NCBI GenBank assembly: GCA_037439945.1
Contig: JBBIVA010000005.1
Coordinates: 1 to 64,000 of the forward strand
Direction: 5' to 3'
Length of the DNA: 64,000 nt
Source of the DNA: CALEUX01 sp037439945
GTDB lineage: Bacteria > Bacteroidota > Bacteroidia > Bacteroidales > Marinilabiliaceae
In this document: in pieces, positions 45,366 through 54,299 of the stretch
Position numbering within the stretch: position 1 is the stretch's first letter
Layout of the letters: every line of letters starts with the position of its first letter
Notes under the pieces: generated by a model
What the model was told of the DNA's origin: nothing
What the model saw: only the letters and a program-made list of their open reading frames with translations
Databases searched by the model: none
Program-made: the position numbers and the translations under genes

Positions 45366-48262
45366 AGGGCCCTGGTCTCCTTTTTCGCCGAGTAGGTTTT
45401 TACAAGGCCCCCACAATCAATTTCAATACGGTCGATAGTTACAGCCGGATCAACGGCAAATATTTTCAGTACATGTTTACCACTTTTATTCAGTTTGTGG
45501 GTGGTTACCAACTCGCTGTTATTACGTAAAACATTTTGTTTCCAGCCTTCACTCCTCCCAAAGGTGCGGCAATCAACTATTTGCGGTACAGCATCGTTAA
45601 CAGCTATTCCAAAACGGGCGCTGTAATTTAAATTTACCGGATGTACCGGTATTACAAAAACCTTAATGGTTATTTCGCCGCTTTTTTCGGTATAAAAATC
45701 ATACTCAAGTATGGATGATTTTTTTATGTTGGAATTATTATTGCCTTTAAAAGTAAATGGGTTAACCCAAATTGAGCTACCCTGATACCCAAGTCCATCA
45801 ATTACATTCCATTCATTTAATTCCGATTCTATAATGCGATTGGCATTTTGAGCAAAAATTGAAATATAACCGTTTTCATCAACAAAAATATCTTTATTAT
45901 TTTCATGTAAACCTTTCAATTTAACAGCCAATATTGATATGGTATATTCATTTTTACCAGATTTAAACTTAATAAAACCCTTATTCTGGTTTCCTGATGG
46001 AGTTTTGTCCCAGTCAACGGATATCCAAACTCTTTTTTGCCTAAACCCGTCATCAGGTTTTAAAATACCACCCTGGCAACTTGTTCTAATCCAATCGGCA
46101 GAAGGGGTTGCAATCCAGTTCACTTCTGCTTCATTTTGCAAAAAAACATCTATAAAATATTGTTTTTTGGTAACATTGTTAAAAGTTGGTAATGCCAATG
46201 GCCCGTAAATTCCTTCAATACGCCTGATTTCTTCATCACCTTCAACGGCAATTCCCCAATCAACCACATTTTTAAACTGCCATTTAGGAATTGGTGGCAT
46301 TTTAAATACGGGCAAACTTCGGGGTGCCATAAACATCATTCCTTTCCATTTACCATTGGCCAAAATATTATTATAATAATCAGTTAATGCTGCTATGCTA
46401 TCAAAAGCCTCTTCTGATTTTACAGCTAACTCATTGGCTATAGTCCTGTTTTGTCTGGCATAATAATAGGCTTTTTCTAAATATAAAACTCTTTTATTCA
46501 TGAGTGATGCAGCCACAACAGGGTATTCAACCAGTTGAAAAAAAGCGTCAGCCAGATGGGCCGGAATTTGATGGCGAATGGTAACAGCTTTGGCCGTGAG
46601 ATAATTAAACTTATTAATTCGTTGTTGAGCTTCATCTCCACCTTCAAAATGGTTGTACTCTGTGTAATGGGTTTTTCGTGTTGGTTCAGTCTGGCTCCAG
46701 CCCATAAATTCAGGCCTTCTTTCAAAATTTAAGTTATAATAAAACCACATTACACCGGCAATTTCTTCACCTGCAATTTTTCCGAAAATATCGGTGTACC
46801 ATTTATATAAATGGTTTTTAACCGATTGGGGAGTTGAAAATTTGTTGGTATCCCAGGCCATATCCAAAAAAAGGGAAGTTCCGTATTCATTTGGCTTTAA
46901 GTCGCCCACATTAACAACCCAAATTTTTGTTGATTTAAACCGAAAAGCTTTATACATCTCCATCCATACAAGTGCAGGGTGAGTTGTACTTAACCATAAA
47001 TAATCATGTGGCCTGCCCCAATATGAAAGATGGTAATAAACCCCGCTTCCACCCGTCCTGTTTTGCTGCATTTCATCTGAAAACCTTTGTATGTAGCCAT
47101 AGTTATCATCGGGCCACACTATTGTAATATCATCTGGAATTTTCAACCCTGAATCATAAATATCCAATACTTCCTTATAAGCTGTAAAGGCCTGGGGTAT
47201 TTTGGTTATATCGCTGTTAACATGCTTATTAATTAATTTCCGTTGTTCGTCAATAATTTGTTCAAGCGCTGTAATCTGTTCCTGCACAGAGCCTGCACCA
47301 ACCATTCCGGAATCGTGAATTCCCCTCATACCAAGTGTATATACACTTTCAAAGGTACTGCTCGCCTTAACCCTTTCTTCCCAATAGTTTAATACTTTTT
47401 CCCTGTTGGTAAAAAAATTGTATTCGCCCCTTTCTGAATGGTTCCATTCGTCAACATTATTACGAAGCATTGGTTCGGCATGGGAGCTACCCACAACAAT
47501 ACCATAATTATTGGCAGTAACAGGGTTTTCAGGATTTTTATAAAAGGCATTGGTGCAAGGGTGCATAGCAGGCCATATTAAATTGGCTCGTAAACGTAAC
47601 AGAAGTTCAAAAATCGCAGAATAGCTTCGGGGCCCAATATTTCCTTCGGAAGGCTCAAATGTTTTCGATGCCCAGGGGTTAAGCCCCCAACACTCATCAT
47701 TTAAAAAAATTCCCCGGTATTTTACTGATGGCTCTTCTGATGTGAACCTTATTTCGGGTATTGAAACCCGCTCTTTTTGCCCAGGATTAACATCGGCCCA
47801 CCAGTGCCATGGAGATACACCTATTAAACCCGACAAATGAAAAACTCCATAGGCTGTTCCGCGTTTATCTGAACCATATATTACCAAAGCATTTTTTACT
47901 TTAGAAAATGGGTTACGTACCGGTTTGATGTTAAATGTCTCCCATTTGCCTTTTAAGTTATCTGTTTCAATTAGTTTTCTTGTATTAAGGTTTTTAATTA
48001 AGTTGCTTCCGTTAATACTACCAATTATTATGGCATTTCCCGATACTTTTTCAGGATTGGTTGAAAGTTCAGCTTTGATACCGGTAATTAGTTCAAAATC
48101 ACTTGCCAGGGCATTAGCAACTATTTCAATTGTTTTTTCATCACTATTATCGTAAATAATTGTTATCGGTTTTTTTTGTGAATGTGAAACGAACATATTG
48201 CCCTGACCCGATACCGTAAAAAAAATCAGTGTTATAAAAGAAAGTGATAAAAGTAATTTCAT
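45362..48262 (-). CDS. GH115-family glycoside hydrolase (alpha-glucuronidase-like)
   Basis: 966 aa from ATG 48262, starting with a signal peptide (MKLLLSLSFITLIFFTVSGQG). GH115 enzymes remove alpha-1,2-linked glucuronic acid or its 4-O-methyl ester from xylan and other polymers. Family markers are YGVFHLSGLIGVSPWHWWADV, KYRGIFLNDECWGLNPWA, LLRLRANLIWPAMHP, GSSHAEPMLRNN and IVWPDDNYGYIQRF. In a rhamnogalacturonan locus it may release glucuronic acid from side chains. An upstream ATG at 48301 adds a non-signal stretch and is not preferred. Last gene of the minus-strand enzyme run, overlapping the sensor by 4 bases. Confidence 0.92.
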   Translation of the reverse strand: MKLLLSLSFITLIFFTVSGQGNMFVSHSQKKPITIIYDNSDEKTIEIVANALASDFELITGIKAELSTNPEKVSGNAIIIGSINGSNLIKNLNTRKLIETDNLKGKWETFNIKPVRNPFSKVKNALVIYGSDKRGTAYGVFHLSGLIGVSPWHWWADVNPGQKERVSIPEIRFTSEEPSVKYRGIFLNDECWGLNPWASKTFEPSEGNIGPRSYSAIFELLLRLRANLIWPAMHPCTNAFYKNPENPVTANNYGIVVGSSHAEPMLRNNVDEWNHSERGEYNFFTNREKVLNYWEERVKASSTFESVYTLGMRGIHDSGMVGAGSVQEQITALEQIIDEQRKLINKHVNSDITKIPQAFTAYKEVLDIYDSGLKIPDDITIVWPDDNYGYIQRFSDEMQQNRTGGSGVYYHLSYWGRPHDYLWLSTTHPALVWMEMYKAFRFKSTKIWVVNVGDLKPNEYGTSLFLDMAWDTNKFSTPQSVKNHLYKWYTDIFGKIAGEEIAGVMWFYYNLNFERRPEFMGWSQTEPTRKTHYTEYNHFEGGDEAQQRINKFNYLTAKAVTIRHQIPAHLADAFFQLVEYPVVAASLMNKRVLYLEKAYYYARQNRTIANELAVKSEEAFDSIAALTDYYNNILANGKWKGMMFMAPRSLPVFKMPPIPKWQFKNVVDWGIAVEGDEEIRRIEGIYGPLALPTFNNVTKKQYFIDVFLQNEAEVNWIATPSADWIRTSCQGGILKPDDGFRQKRVWISVDWDKTPSGNQNKGFIKFKSGKNEYTISILAVKLKGLHENNKDIFVDENGYISIFAQNANRIIESELNEWNVIDGLGYQGSSIWVNPFTFKGNNNSNIKKSSILEYDFYTEKSGEITIKVFVIPVHPVNLNYSARFGIAVNDAVPQIVDCRTFGRSEGWKQNVLRNNSELVTTHKLNKSGKHVLKIFAVDPAVTIDRIEIDCGGLVKTYSAKKETRAL

Positions 48263-48375
48263 TTCAGGCTTTTTTAGGATAATAATTCGTTTCAAACACA
48301 AAGTAACGGTTCAGAAAACCAATATTACAAGATATACACTAATTGATACTAAATATATGGTAATCCTTTTTAAAT

Positions 48376-49734
48376 TTACCTTTTCAGCCACTTTTTAGGA
48401 ACAGGAATAACACATATATTCATTGACCGGTTATCTTTGGAAAGCATTGCCGATTGTATCTGAATTTTAGATCCGTCAGGGCTGAATGTTGGGTGCGGAT
48501 GATCTGCTGCTGTTGGTTTATGCCCGGTTGATAGTAAAATCATCTCACCTGTTTCCCTGTTTATCAGGTAAATATTTCTTGCGAAATCATCGCCGGCAAC
48601 AAAACGTTTATCGGACGATCCCGTAACATGCCAAAACCCACTGCCAGAAGGGGTTTGTCCGGCTAATACCATTTCACGGGAATTGATGTTTACGATACCC
48701 AGCCCTGTAGGTTTTTCGCGGGTTCCACAATTTCCCCAACCGGGCTCCTGGCCCGGGTTAACACCATACACCCCCGTACCTTTATAAGAAGTGGTATCTT
48801 TATTTAACCGGATTTGGCGATGACCCATTATTGCAATTGCAACTTCATTTTGACTAATAATTGCTTCATGGGTTACCCACTCATGTGGGGCCTCAGGATA
48901 TAATGGCCTTAGCCCGCTTCCATCAGAATTAACAATCCAGGTACGTTGTGGTGATTTTCCGCCTGTTTCCCAGCAAAAAACAATTTGCCCCGGCACCCAC
49001 GGATTTGATTGTAAATGACCAATTTGAAACGGTACTGAAATAACATATTTTGTTTCACCGGTTTTTAAGTTCATCCCGGCAATCCCTGCGGGCCCCGCCC
49101 CCATTTTTCGTGGGCCAAAATTTGGCTCAATCGTTGTGCCTGGGGGCAGATGGTGGTATGCCAATTCTTTCCCTACACTAAACCAAACCCATTCTTCATC
49201 AGCATCCAGGGCCATATCCCCATTGGCCTTAAACTCTGATGGTATTATTCCACAAATTCGCTGATAATCTGATTTTTGTTTCAATTTACCCGTTTTGCAA
49301 TCAACAAATAACCGACCAAGGTCAACTTCAACAACTGCAGTTGAATTATCTAGTGAATCTTTACCGGCATTTTGCATAAAGTAAAGCTTCATGGATTTGC
49401 GGGCAACATTTAACATCCCTTTGTACCCACCCTCAGTAACCTGTATTATTTTGCCCGATTTTTCATTTACAGCAAGCGCTTCCCCACGTGCCCTGTTGGA
49501 GCGGAATACAAGCCATTTTCCATCTGAAGTCCATTGGTTATGTGTTTGATATATCTTATAGTCGCCCTCAGGTTTACTTGTTAAAAAAATTAATTTACTT
49601 CCAGTTAATGGGTCTTTAATCACCTTACGTTCTGACCTATAAACTTTACCTATTTGGGACATACCCGGTATTACTACACCCAAACAGAAAATAAAAAAAG
49701 CAACCCTTATGATATTCCTAAATATAAAATTCAT
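48376..49734 (-). CDS. oligogalacturonate lyase-like (PL22-type) beta-propeller protein
   Basis: 452 aa from ATG 49734, with a signal peptide (about 1-26). Repeats of FSPDGS/TSDGKW-type blades form a TolB/WD40-like propeller. The GGYKGMLNVARKSMKLYFM and PHEWVTHEAI segments resemble oligogalacturonate lyases of PL22, which cleave small oligogalacturonides. Catalytic residues could not be mapped with certainty, so a non-lyase propeller is possible. Secreted or periplasmic. Follows GH2 with a short gap (27 bases); cotranscription with GH2 and GH115 is likely. Confidence 0.65.
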   Translation of the reverse strand: MNFIFRNIIRVAFFIFCLGVVIPGMSQIGKVYRSERKVIKDPLTGSKLIFLTSKPEGDYKIYQTHNQWTSDGKWLVFRSNRARGEALAVNEKSGKIIQVTEGGYKGMLNVARKSMKLYFMQNAGKDSLDNSTAVVEVDLGRLFVDCKTGKLKQKSDYQRICGIIPSEFKANGDMALDADEEWVWFSVGKELAYHHLPPGTTIEPNFGPRKMGAGPAGIAGMNLKTGETKYVISVPFQIGHLQSNPWVPGQIVFCWETGGKSPQRTWIVNSDGSGLRPLYPEAPHEWVTHEAIISQNEVAIAIMGHRQIRLNKDTTSYKGTGVYGVNPGQEPGWGNCGTREKPTGLGIVNINSREMVLAGQTPSGSGFWHVTGSSDKRFVAGDDFARNIYLINRETGEMILLSTGHKPTAADHPHPTFSPDGSKIQIQSAMLSKDNRSMNICVIPVPKKWLKR

Positions 49735-49761
49735 TTTCAATAATTTACACCTCAAATTTTT

Positions 49762-52590
49762 CTACCTGAAATCAAACATCAGTTTCATCCTGATTCCTTC
49801 ATCACCTTTTTTGATCCGGATATTGCCAGGTTGACTTTGTGGCCCGTGCTGACTGATTGGCTTAAAACAACGTATCCCGGGTATATCATATAAAAACGAA
49901 ATATCACCTCCGGGAAATTCAGGCATGGTACTTTTGCCATCCTGCCTGCCTTCGGGCTCCTGGGGGGTGAAAATTCTTAAAAATACCCCGTCACTTTCTG
50001 AATAAACAGTAAAGGGTGTTTTTTCAGACTGAATTGTTGCCCAGTACAAATTGGCATGATAGCCTTTAAACTCAGGGTAAACCAATCCAAACTGGCTTTC
50101 TCCTGTAATGGTATTGTTATAATCCTTTTGCCAGATACTATAATTTGTACCTTTAATTCGGTTTTTCCAAACACGGTAGGGGCCCCTTCCCATCCATTGC
50201 ATACCTGTTACTTTTTCTTCGGGATAAGAAAAAGTCAGCCCGAAATTTAAAATCGCATCATCAGTAAATGCATCATCAAACCCAACCCCCCCTGTGGCCC
50301 TGTTTAGCATAACGGCATCCAATGATAATAATCCCGCCGGTGTCATACGCCAAACAATTGAGTCAATAGCGCCAAGGTATTTTGCAATATATAATGCATC
50401 ATTGCCGTCCATTCGTAATTTAAAATCAACGTACCTGATTTTCATACCAACAGCAACCGGACCGTTATTAAAAGGTATTTCAACACTTTTATTCTCAACT
50501 TTTGTAATTGTGCCACTTCTTTTATCAAAAGAAACCTTAACACCTCCTGCGCTTAACTCAACTTCATTTTCTTTTTCAATAAATAAAGCCTTTTCATTGC
50601 TTTTAATGTTCCGCGTTTGCTTTTTTAAATAATCGGCGTTATAATTTACGGGCCAACTCCATGTACAAATTGAATTTCCACTTTTATCAAAAGCTTCAAT
50701 TTCCAAAATATCACCCTGAAAGAAATTTACAGGAAGTTTCATTACAGCTTTCCCGGTTTCACCCGGATTAATTGCAGGCAAACTTACTTTACCCGATGCA
50801 ATTTTCTTTTTGCCTGTTCCCAGTAATGGAGATGTAGCTTCATACAATCTATATTCCATCCTGCATTTATCCAGATTTGTATATAAATATGTATTTGAAA
50901 CATAAAATTCGCCTTTAAATGAAGGTGTTATATATACTTTTTTAAACTGTATTGGCGCCCACACTTCCCGCACTGTATAAAAGCTGCCTTCTTTTTCGCG
51001 GTAAGGGCCAACAATTCCATCGGGACCGTTGAAATATTCAGAGCAAAGGGTATTTCCTTTATCGGTTCTTTTTACTGCATTATCACTAAAATCCCACATA
51101 AAACCACCGGCAAAAAGGGGATGTGATGTATAGTTATCCCAAAAATCTTCCAACCCTGCACCATGGCCCTGATCGTACATACCATGCATAAATTCGGTAG
51201 GCATAAAAACTTTGTATCCATTTGTAAACCTTGCAACCCCTGTCAAAAATGTGGGGTAATGATGAGTATCTAAATCATTAAAATCTGCCCAGGCATGAAT
51301 TACATGTCTTTTTTGGGGGTCATAAACAGCGAATAATTTATCGAGTTCATAATTCCATCCACCTTCGTTGCCATTACTCCACATAATTATACTCGGATGA
51401 TTAACATCCCGTTTAACCATTTCTTTAAGCAGTTTGGAACCTGTTTTAGTATCATATTCATTTTGCCATCCAGCCAGTTCGTTAATTACAAATAATCCCA
51501 AAGAGTCGCACATATCAATAAAATGTTGGTCGGGCGGGTAATGAAACCGGACTGCATTCATATTCATTTCCTTAATTAACAGGGCGTCTTTAAGGCTTAT
51601 TTCCCGGTTTGTTGTCCGTCCGCCATCGGGATGAAAAGAGTGCCTGTTAATACCTTTCATAACTATTTTTGTACCGTTTACATAAATTCCATCTTTGGGT
51701 CGAAACTCTACAGTCCGAAAGCCTATACGGTTACTCCAAATGTGAACTGTTTCTTTCCGGTCATTTATTAACTCCATAGTTAATATATAAAGCTGAGGGG
51801 TTTCCGGACTCCATGGAACAACCTTTTTCCATGAAAAGTCAAATATTTGATTAGCAATACCTTCTTTTAGCTGTACGGTTTGCTTTTTAAAATTACCTTT
51901 ACCTGTAAGTGGCTTAATTGAAATTGTTAAGGCGTAACCCTTTCCCAATTGAGAAAAATCCACCACGGCCTTAACCGAACCATCTGCTTTTGCATCGATT
52001 GCAGCATGGGTTATTGCTGTTTGGGGTAAAGCTTCAAGATATACCGGCCTGTAAATTCCGCCAAATGTCCACCAATCTGCCATTCTCTCCGCAGCATTAA
52101 CCGATCGGTTTTCTGAATGCTTTGCAACTTTTACTTCCAGTTTATTAATCTCACCGGGTACTATTTTATCACTGATATCATATTTGAACCTGTAAAAACC
52201 ACCCTGGTGTTTTTCGCCGGCAGGTTTATCATTTATCCACACCTCTGTATCAGTCATAACCCCTTCAAAAACGATGTTTACCTGTTTATCCTTCCAATTT
52301 TCCGGAATACTGAATGAATGCCTGTATGTACCGGTTTCTTTTGATGGTTGAACACCCCTTTTTATATACCACCTGCCGTAGGTGTATTCACCAAAACCCT
52401 GCAATTCCCATTGCGATGGTACTTCAATTTTGGTCCAATATCCACTTTTCATACCGTTGGAGCAAATAAAATCCCAGGTAACAGTGTTACCAAGGCCGGT
52501 ACCCGATAAATAAAGCTTTTCAGTACCCCTGGCTGACGCGGTAATTAATATTCCCACCAAAAAATATAATGATATAAATTGTTTAATCAT
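49762..52590 (-). CDS. GH2-family glycoside hydrolase, beta-galactosidase-like
   Basis: 942 aa. Signal peptide, then sugar-binding (about 50-190), immunoglobulin-like (about 195-300) and TIM-barrel (about 305-590) domains, with a C-terminal beta-galactosidase small-chain-like domain. The acid/base Glu is in IMWSNGNEGGW; the nucleophile Glu is likely in FMPTEFMHGMYD. Substrate likely beta-galactoside side chains of rhamnogalacturonan, but beta-glucuronidase or beta-mannosidase specificities exist in GH2 and cannot be excluded. Confidence 0.9.
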   Translation of the reverse strand: MIKQFISLYFLVGILITASARGTEKLYLSGTGLGNTVTWDFICSNGMKSGYWTKIEVPSQWELQGFGEYTYGRWYIKRGVQPSKETGTYRHSFSIPENWKDKQVNIVFEGVMTDTEVWINDKPAGEKHQGGFYRFKYDISDKIVPGEINKLEVKVAKHSENRSVNAAERMADWWTFGGIYRPVYLEALPQTAITHAAIDAKADGSVKAVVDFSQLGKGYALTISIKPLTGKGNFKKQTVQLKEGIANQIFDFSWKKVVPWSPETPQLYILTMELINDRKETVHIWSNRIGFRTVEFRPKDGIYVNGTKIVMKGINRHSFHPDGGRTTNREISLKDALLIKEMNMNAVRFHYPPDQHFIDMCDSLGLFVINELAGWQNEYDTKTGSKLLKEMVKRDVNHPSIIMWSNGNEGGWNYELDKLFAVYDPQKRHVIHAWADFNDLDTHHYPTFLTGVARFTNGYKVFMPTEFMHGMYDQGHGAGLEDFWDNYTSHPLFAGGFMWDFSDNAVKRTDKGNTLCSEYFNGPDGIVGPYREKEGSFYTVREVWAPIQFKKVYITPSFKGEFYVSNTYLYTNLDKCRMEYRLYEATSPLLGTGKKKIASGKVSLPAINPGETGKAVMKLPVNFFQGDILEIEAFDKSGNSICTWSWPVNYNADYLKKQTRNIKSNEKALFIEKENEVELSAGGVKVSFDKRSGTITKVENKSVEIPFNNGPVAVGMKIRYVDFKLRMDGNDALYIAKYLGAIDSIVWRMTPAGLLSLDAVMLNRATGGVGFDDAFTDDAILNFGLTFSYPEEKVTGMQWMGRGPYRVWKNRIKGTNYSIWQKDYNNTITGESQFGLVYPEFKGYHANLYWATIQSEKTPFTVYSESDGVFLRIFTPQEPEGRQDGKSTMPEFPGGDISFLYDIPGIRCFKPISQHGPQSQPGNIRIKKGDEGIRMKLMFDFR

Positions 52591-52645
52591 GGTTTGTATT
52601 TATTAACTATTTGTAATATAACATATTAATACCGTTTACAATAAC

Positions 52646-54073
52646 CTATTTAACCGAAGGTATTACTACATTAATGTTATTCTTCAAATCCGGTTTATTT
52701 GGAGCGTCAATTTTAAAATTTTCGAAAACCCAGTTTTTTGCAAATTGTATTTTGCCGGCATTGGAACCCTGTAAATTCACATTTTTAAAATAAAAATCGT
52801 CTAATGTGCTCTTTTCCAATCCGTTTAAGCTCACACACTCTTTTGCCTCGGTGGCACTAACATTGACAAAGTGAATATTTTTGAATTTGGGTATTCCCTG
52901 TTTGGGGTCAACAGGGGCTAACATTTTTTTCCAGTGAAGCGGCACCTGGTCAATATTAAAGCCGGCCGGTAAAACTGAGGTACTGTATGCAGGGTGCCAG
53001 TTTAAATCAAGAATAATAGGGTTTGCAACATTAACTAAGTCAATATTGTACAAATAAATATTTTCAATTACCCCACCCCTTTGACTGGTGCTTTTAAACC
53101 TTAATCCATTATTTGTACCATTACCTTTCAGGTCATATGCCACCACATTTCGTATCCCACCTGATGTTTCACTGCCGCAGGTTATTAATCCATGGCCATA
53201 ACCGGCATAACAATTTCTAATTACAATAAATTCACAGGGCCTGTTAACTCTTAGTCCATCGCTGTCGCGACCGGCCTTTAGACAAAAATTATCGTCATTG
53301 CAGTTAATTATACTGTTCTGAACAAGTATAAACGATGATGAATCTATATCAACCCCATCAGTACTAGGGCCATGGCCTTCAATATTGTTACTTATTATTA
53401 CGTTATCAACAGTTATATATTTACTGTACAGAATATGCAGGCTCCAGAATCCGGGCTGGTACATCACAATTTCTTTAACTGTAACATTTTCGCAACCGGA
53501 TATTAAAATTCCCCTGGGACGCTCACAATCATAATCAACAATCCATCGTAATCCCTTTGGATCGTATTCTTTACGCATTTTAAAATATTTATCCCAAAAT
53601 ACCTTACCCCTGCCATGAATTACACCCGAACCTGTAATTGCACAATTTTTTTTACCAATAGCATTTATAAGGGCTGATGGCCATTCCATCTCAACGCCCG
53701 CCACCCTGGTATCAATTCTTTTGTAATCTTCGATATTAAGACTACCAATAAGCATAGTACCTTTTGGAATATTAAAATTAACGTTGTTTCCTAAAAACAC
53801 CGACCCCATTAGGTAAACTCCGGGATTAAACGTTACTATGCCCCCACCATTGGCTTCGGCAGCATCAATCGCATTTTGAATTGCCTGTGTATTAAGTTTA
53901 ACGGCATCGCCAACAGCGCCATAATCTGCAACGTTATATACAGTTTGTAAAGATGGAAATGTATGGGCCCCTACCTCCTTCATCCATTGGAAATCAGGTA
54001 ATGCTGTTTTTTGACCATAAGCGGTTATAACATAAAAAACAACTACCGTAATTAATAGCAATTTTTTTTTCAT
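52646..54073 (-). CDS. GH28-family polygalacturonase / rhamnogalacturonan hydrolase
   Basis: 475 aa with a signal peptide (1-20). Right-handed beta-helix of GH28. All four conserved motifs are present: STDGVDID (NTD-type), CNDDNFCLKAG with the catalytic Asp pair, GHGL, and RFKS. Members hydrolyse galacturonic-acid linkages; with GH106 and RhaM nearby, the alternating GalA-Rha backbone is the likely target. The start follows the AACTAAA...ACGAATG leader. Upstream lie two micro-ORFs with the same leader. Confidence 0.92.
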   Translation of the reverse strand: MKKKLLLITVVVFYVITAYGQKTALPDFQWMKEVGAHTFPSLQTVYNVADYGAVGDAVKLNTQAIQNAIDAAEANGGGIVTFNPGVYLMGSVFLGNNVNFNIPKGTMLIGSLNIEDYKRIDTRVAGVEMEWPSALINAIGKKNCAITGSGVIHGRGKVFWDKYFKMRKEYDPKGLRWIVDYDCERPRGILISGCENVTVKEIVMYQPGFWSLHILYSKYITVDNVIISNNIEGHGPSTDGVDIDSSSFILVQNSIINCNDDNFCLKAGRDSDGLRVNRPCEFIVIRNCYAGYGHGLITCGSETSGGIRNVVAYDLKGNGTNNGLRFKSTSQRGGVIENIYLYNIDLVNVANPIILDLNWHPAYSTSVLPAGFNIDQVPLHWKKMLAPVDPKQGIPKFKNIHFVNVSATEAKECVSLNGLEKSTLDDFYFKNVNLQGSNAGKIQFAKNWVFENFKIDAPNKPDLKNNINVVIPSVK

Positions 54074-54147
54074 TCGTAAATAATTTTTAGTTTAAGATCC
54101 CCGATACATAGGGGCAACCCACACCCAATAATCGGGATCCGCTCCAT
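54070..54147 (-). repeat. dispersed short repeat, copy E, with 25-codon micro-ORF
   Basis: On the minus strand ATGGAGCGGATCCCGATTATT aligns ungapped with the 18771 copy. The frame reads M-E-R-I-P-I-I-G-C-G-L-P-L-C-I-G and ends in TGA that overlaps the GH28 start as ATGA, so it could be translationally coupled to GH28. It is preceded by AACTAAA...AAGGATG, the same leader that precedes GH28. Confidence 0.6.
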
Positions 54148-54159
54148 CCTTAAATAATT

Positions 54160-54225
54160 TTAGTTTGCGCCGGGACTGCCTGCATTATTTCCTGGGGGAA
54201 CTTTTCCCAGGGCAACATGATTCAT
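54160..54225 (-). repeat. second, upstream micro-ORF repeat before GH28
   Basis: A 21-codon frame from ATG 54225 to TAA 54162-54160, with GTTCCCCC core as in other copies. It lies head to tail with the 54147 copy; each unit is followed by AACTAAA and an ATG at about 18 bases. This suggests duplication of a repeat-plus-leader unit. Confidence 0.5.
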
Positions 54226-54299
54226 TTAATTGGTGTATGGATTTTAATTTTTATTCAGGAAAATGCCCCCGGTTTGTTTAATATTGTTTTTAGAATATT

